NCBI GenBank assembly: GCA_945787485.1
Contig: CALZHV010000016.1
Coordinates: forward strand, 1 to 19,237
DNA from: an uncultured Lachnospiraceae bacterium
Lineage (GTDB): Bacteria; Bacillota; Clostridia; Lachnospirales; Lachnospiraceae
DNA length: 19,237 bases
Direction: 5' to 3'
Position numbers and translations under genes: made by a program
Shown here: piece by piece, positions 16,234 through 19,237 of the stretch
How the letters are laid out: each line of letters begins with the position of its first letter
Numbering within the stretch: position 1 is the first letter of the stretch
Notes under the pieces: generated by a model
Seen by the model: the letters and a program-made list of their open reading frames with translations, nothing else
Databases searched by the model: none
Told to the model about the DNA's origin: nothing

Positions 16234-17568
16234 TTACAAAATTTTAGTAATCATGTTCTTAGCTTTTTCATAATCATTTGCCATAAGAGCAACATAAGTA
16301 ATTTCTATAAATACTCTTACTTCCTCTGACAATTCATAATTTCTAAGAGAATTAACCTTTGTCTTTGCATCAGCATATTTCTTGTCATTTATAAATTTAA
16401 GAATCTCTTCAAGATTTTGAGCAAGCTCATCATCTGAAAGTTCAATTCCATTTGTCTTAGCTACAAGAACTTCTGTGACATTTTTGAAAGACTCATTTTT
16501 GCCAAGCATTTTTCTAAGACCTTTGATATTTTTCTCCCATTCAAGTGTAAACACACGCCAGTTTTCATCAATTGCCTGTAAATCATTTTCTTTCGCAAGC
16601 ATTATATGCTCTTTGGCAAGATTTTCAAGTTCAATTGCACCTAAGCTTCTTGCTTCATTTAAGAGTTTTTCCATAGCCTTGACATATTCTTCGCTCTTTC
16701 CATCATATATGTATCCGACTACGTTTGAATGCACTTCATCATATTCATCGCAAAATTCTTCCGCACACTTTTTGAATGCTTCAACACTATTATTGTTTGC
16801 TTCGATTCCTTTTCCAAGTATAATACCATAATCTTCCAACAGCTTTTCTGCTTCAAGAGCCATTTTAAGCTGTTCTTTTATATTACCTGAAATAGTAACA
16901 AGTTCACTAGGAAGTTGCGTCATTATAGCATATTGCAATGCAAACTCTCCGACAGGTTTGGTAAGACATCCGTCAAAGCCTTCTTTCATATAAATGTCAG
17001 CTGCCTGTTCTATTCTGGCAGGAGTAAGTGCATAAACAGCTGCACCTACAGATAAATTATTTTCAGTCTTTTTAAGATTTCTAAATACCTGTATTCCATC
17101 CATACGTGACATTTTGTGACTGAGCAAAATAAAATGATATTCCTTTTCCTGAACCCTCTGTAAGCATTGCATTCCACTATTTACAGACTCATAGCTTACA
17201 CTTATCTTGCTTAAGATATGTTCTATGTTTTCGATACTCTCCTGCTCATCATCCACAATAAGTATTTCAGCTTCCGGTGCATAAAATCTGTTTTCCGGAG
17301 CTGTCATCGGTTCCGGTTCAAGATCTGCTCTTGAAATGATTTTCTTTTTTTCATCAACAGATTTTGTTTTAGGCTTATTATCTGCTATTTCATTTGATTT
17401 TATATGAGACGTTTTATCAATTTTTTTATCAGCCTTTTCTTCGGCCTTTTTTAAATCATCTTCGTCCGGCACATAATAAACCGCATGACTTACATCTTTT
17501 TTCTTGTTATTAATATAAAAGAATACCCCAATACCTATAGCTATAATTACAACTATCGCAAATGCCAT
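16234..17568 (-). CDS. Membrane-anchored degenerate receiver plus Hpt-like protein
   Basis: The 444-residue protein has an N-terminal membrane segment (2-19), a charged linker (20-98), a receiver-like domain (about 100-220), an Hpt-like helical bundle (about 232-358) and a C-terminal helical region (about 365-444). In the receiver the acidic pair Asp106-Asp107 (IVDDE), Thr182 and Lys204 (TKP) remain. The phosphoacceptor position in FILLSHKMSRMDG is Ser150, where the usual LDHMMPxMDG has Asp. In the Hpt-like part, MEKLLNEARSLGA (299-311) aligns with family sequences like HALKSSARMIGA, with Glu300 in place of the phosphorylated His. The module therefore looks derived from the tail of a hybrid histidine kinase but unable to carry phosphate. 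A scaffold or sensor role is inference. AGGGG (17576-17580) lies 7 nt before the ATG. It is probably in an operon with tyrS. Confidence 0.8.
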   Translation of the reverse strand: MAFAIVVIIAIGIGVFFYINNKKKDVSHAVYYVPDEDDLKKAEEKADKKIDKTSHIKSNEIADNKPKTKSVDEKKKIISRADLEPEPMTAPENRFYAPEAEILIVDDEQESIENIEHILSKISVSYESVNSGMQCLQRVQEKEYHFILLSHKMSRMDGIQVFRNLKKTENNLSVGAAVYALTPARIEQAADIYMKEGFDGCLTKPVGEFALQYAIMTQLPSELVTISGNIKEQLKMALEAEKLLEDYGIILGKGIEANNNSVEAFKKCAEEFCDEYDEVHSNVVGYIYDGKSEEYVKAMEKLLNEARSLGAIELENLAKEHIMLAKENDLQAIDENWRVFTLEWEKNIKGLRKMLGKNESFKNVTEVLVAKTNGIELSDDELAQNLEEILKFINDKKYADAKTKVNSLRNYELSEEVRVFIEITYVALMANDYEKAKNMITKIL

Positions 17569-17592
17569 TTGTTAACCCCTCTCTATAACAAA

Positions 17593-18813
17593 TTAAACAA
17601 GTACTATTTTTCTGAAATTTTTCTTACCCTTCTTAACGATAAAATCTGATTCAAATTCAGACATTTCATATGTTGCTGCTATATCTGTAACCTTTTCGTT
17701 ATTGATTGTAAGACCACCCTGTTCAATCGTTCTACGTCCTTCACTTCTTGAAGAAACAAGACCTGCCTTAACAAGTATGGAAATAGCATCAATCTTCCCG
17801 TCTGTAAAATCATCCTGTGTAATCTCTGCCTTAGGCATGTTTTCAGCATTTCCGCCTGCAAATATTCCCTTTGCAGCCTCAAGAGCCTTTTTAGCCTCTT
17901 CCTCACCATGTACAAGATTTGTAAGTTCATATGCCAAAATCTCTTTTGCCTTATTTAACTCGGCACCTTCCCAGCTTTCCATTTTCTCTATTTCTTCAAG
18001 AGGAAGGAATGTAAGCATTTTAAGACACTTAATAACATCATCATCTGCAACATTTCTCCAATATTGGAAGAACTCATATGGCGAAGTCTTATTCGGATCA
18101 AGCCATACTGCACCCTTTTGTGTCTTACCCATCTTCTTTCCTTCTGAGTTAAGAAGAAGAGTAATTGTCATGGCATGAGCATCCTTGCCAAGCTTACGTC
18201 TGATAAGCTCTGTACCGCCAAGCATATTTGACCACTGGTCATCTCCACCAAACTGGAGATTACAGCCATATTTTTGATATAAAGCATAGAAATCGTAGCT
18301 CTGCATTATCATATAATTAAATTCAAGGAAGCTTAAACCCTTTTCCATTCTCTGCTTGTAGCACTCTGCCGTCAGCATTCTGTTTACTGAAAAATGTGCG
18401 CCTACTTCTCTTAATACATCAACATAATTCAAATTCAAAAGCCAGTCCCCGTTATTTACGAGAAGAGCTTTTCCATCTGAAAAATCAATAAATCTGCTCA
18501 TCTGCTTTTTAAAACATTCACAGTTGTGCTGTATTGTTTCCTGAGTCATCATCTGTCTCATATCTGTACGGCCCGAAGGGTCACCAATCATTGCCGTACC
18601 GCCACCAACAAGAGCAATCGGCTTATTTCCTGCCATCTGTAATCTCTTCATAAGACAAAGAGCCATAAAATGTCCAACATGAAGACTGTCAGCAGTTGGG
18701 TCAAAGCCTATATAAAATGTAGCTTTTCCTTCATTTATAAGCTTACTAATTTCTTCTTCATTTGTAACCTGGGCAATAAGTCCTCTGGCTACCAATTCAT
18801 CATATAACTTCAT
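17593..18813 (-). CDS. tyrS: Tyrosyl-tRNA synthetase
   Basis: This class I aminoacyl-tRNA synthetase charges tRNA-Tyr. The start is set at the ATG at 18813 (406 residues), with GGAGG (18822-18826) 8 nt upstream; a TTG at 18828 overlaps that site and is rejected. Motifs (numbered from this ATG): HVGH (45-48, the HIGH motif), GDPSGRTDMR, GGDDQWSN for tyrosine/tRNA recognition, KKMGKT (226-231, the KMSKS motif) and a C-terminal S4 RNA-binding domain (about 340-400) with SRSEGRRTIEQGGLTIN. The length matches bacterial TyrS. The leader is short and I see no T-box element, which is frequent upstream of tyrS in Firmicutes. The two membrane-protein genes follow closely and probably share its transcript. 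Confidence 0.96.
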   Translation of the reverse strand: MKLYDELVARGLIAQVTNEEEISKLINEGKATFYIGFDPTADSLHVGHFMALCLMKRLQMAGNKPIALVGGGTAMIGDPSGRTDMRQMMTQETIQHNCECFKKQMSRFIDFSDGKALLVNNGDWLLNLNYVDVLREVGAHFSVNRMLTAECYKQRMEKGLSFLEFNYMIMQSYDFYALYQKYGCNLQFGGDDQWSNMLGGTELIRRKLGKDAHAMTITLLLNSEGKKMGKTQKGAVWLDPNKTSPYEFFQYWRNVADDDVIKCLKMLTFLPLEEIEKMESWEGAELNKAKEILAYELTNLVHGEEEAKKALEAAKGIFAGGNAENMPKAEITQDDFTDGKIDAISILVKAGLVSSRSEGRRTIEQGGLTINNEKVTDIAATYEMSEFESDFIVKKGKKNFRKIVLV

Positions 18814-18838
18814 CAATAGTTCCTCCAATTAATATATA

Positions 18839-18867
18839 AGTATCCAAAGCAGTTTAATATATATCAA
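18839..18867 (-). promoter_or_regulatory. Probable promoter of tyrS
   Basis: On the minus strand TTGATA (18867-18862) is followed after 17 nt by GATACT (18844-18839). Transcription would start near 18832, leaving a leader of about 19 nt before the ATG at 18813. No hairpin terminator is seen between the upstream gene's stop (18925) and here. Confidence 0.45.
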
Positions 18868-18924
18868 AGCTTTAGAAATACTGTCATTTCACCAAAATAT
18901 TATAAAACAATTACCACAATATGT

Positions 18925-19237
18925 CTAGTTTGAATTAAGCCTGCTGCCTCTTGCAAACCCCACTCCAAGCGCCAAAAAAACAAAGAAAAACGGTGTTGTA
19001 AAGGGCTGATTCAAATTTACCAGACTCTGAGCAAAATATCCGATACAAGCTGATGCACAGACAATTACATAAACATTGTTTTTTCCTTTTACAAGCATAT
19101 AAGAAATACTGCATACAACCATTCCAAGATACGATATTACTCCAACTATGCCTATCGTCAAAAGATATTGTAATATCTCATTATGAGCATTGTCATAAAT
19201 ACGATTTGTTATTTCCATCATTTCGTCATAGTTAGGA
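18925..19237 (-). CDS. O-antigen ligase/polymerase-like membrane protein, C-terminal end (5' end beyond window)
   Basis: The frame is open from the window edge (reading PNYDEMMEITNR) to a TAG at 18925, so only about the last 103 residues are visible; an internal ATG at 19221 is not the real start. The segment DNAHNEILQYLLTIGIVGVISYL matches the conserved AHNxxLQxLxxxGxxGxxxYL motif of the O-antigen ligase / Wzy-type polymerase family, whose His is functionally important. Two or three membrane segments follow (about VISYLGMVVCSISYML, VYVIVCASACIGYFAQSLV, PFFFVFLALGVGFA). Such proteins join or polymerise lipid-linked sugars on the outer face of the membrane. In a Gram-positive the substrate would be a capsular or wall polysaccharide. 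Which one cannot be told from this fragment. Confidence 0.75.
   Translation of the reverse strand, partial: PNYDEMMEITNRIYDNAHNEILQYLLTIGIVGVISYLGMVVCSISYMLVKGKNNVYVIVCASACIGYFAQSLVNLNQPFTTPFFFVFLALGVGFARGSRLNSN

Noticed and set aside
17702..18178. A 158-codon plus-strand frame opposite tyrS.
   Set aside because: It is antisense to the conserved tyrS coding sequence and has no recognisable domain or ribosome binding site.

Overview
The window looks like chromosome from a low-GC Gram-positive anaerobe of the Firmicutes/Clostridia. The most likely family is Lachnospiraceae. This rests on codon use, strong GGAGG-type ribosome binding sites, sigma-A-like promoters, a type III glutamine synthetase, a fermentative D-2-hydroxyacid (D-lactate-type) dehydrogenase, and a large secreted CnaB-repeat adhesin. 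The assignment is an inference; no rRNA or other marker gene is present.

Layout, left to right. (1) Positions 1-6951, minus strand: the first 2317 codons of a giant surface adhesin whose C-terminus lies outside the window. It has a signal peptide, about 900 residues of non-repetitive beta-rich region, two SpaA-like domains, and then at least 12 CnaB-type domains of about 100 residues. Every complete CnaB domain keeps the Lys/Glu/Asn positions expected for an isopeptide bond, and the domains are arranged as duplicated three-domain and two-domain blocks. (2) Positions 6952-7426: a dense intergenic region. It holds the adhesin promoter; a candidate small RNA with its own promoter, a C-rich segment and an intrinsic terminator; a phased array of TTCACA-like hexamers; and the promoter of the next gene on the plus strand. 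(3) Positions 7427-8634, plus strand: a phosphoribosyltransferase-like protein with an altered PRPP loop, then a small membrane-anchored protein with an FMN-binding-like fold. A perfect 17-bp hairpin separates them and contains the second gene's Shine-Dalgarno sequence.

(4) Positions 8637-19237, minus strand, in transcription order from the right: the C-terminal end of an O-antigen ligase/polymerase-like membrane protein; tyrS; a membrane-anchored degenerate receiver plus Hpt-like protein; a Lys/Glu-rich membrane protein of unknown function; a D-lactate-type dehydrogenase; glnN (type III glutamine synthetase); topB (topoisomerase III, TTG start); and a left-handed beta-helix nucleotidyltransferase/acyltransferase-like protein. 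tyrS and the two unknown membrane proteins are closely spaced (gaps of 24 and 34 nt) and probably co-transcribed. topB and the beta-helix gene are separated by one base and are probably translationally coupled.

Most of the right two thirds is ordinary housekeeping. The parts worth a second look are the adhesin architecture, the regulatory region at 6952-7426, the hairpin at 8106-8154, and the tyrS-linked protein pair, in which a hybrid-kinase-type receiver/Hpt module has apparently lost both phosphorylatable residues.
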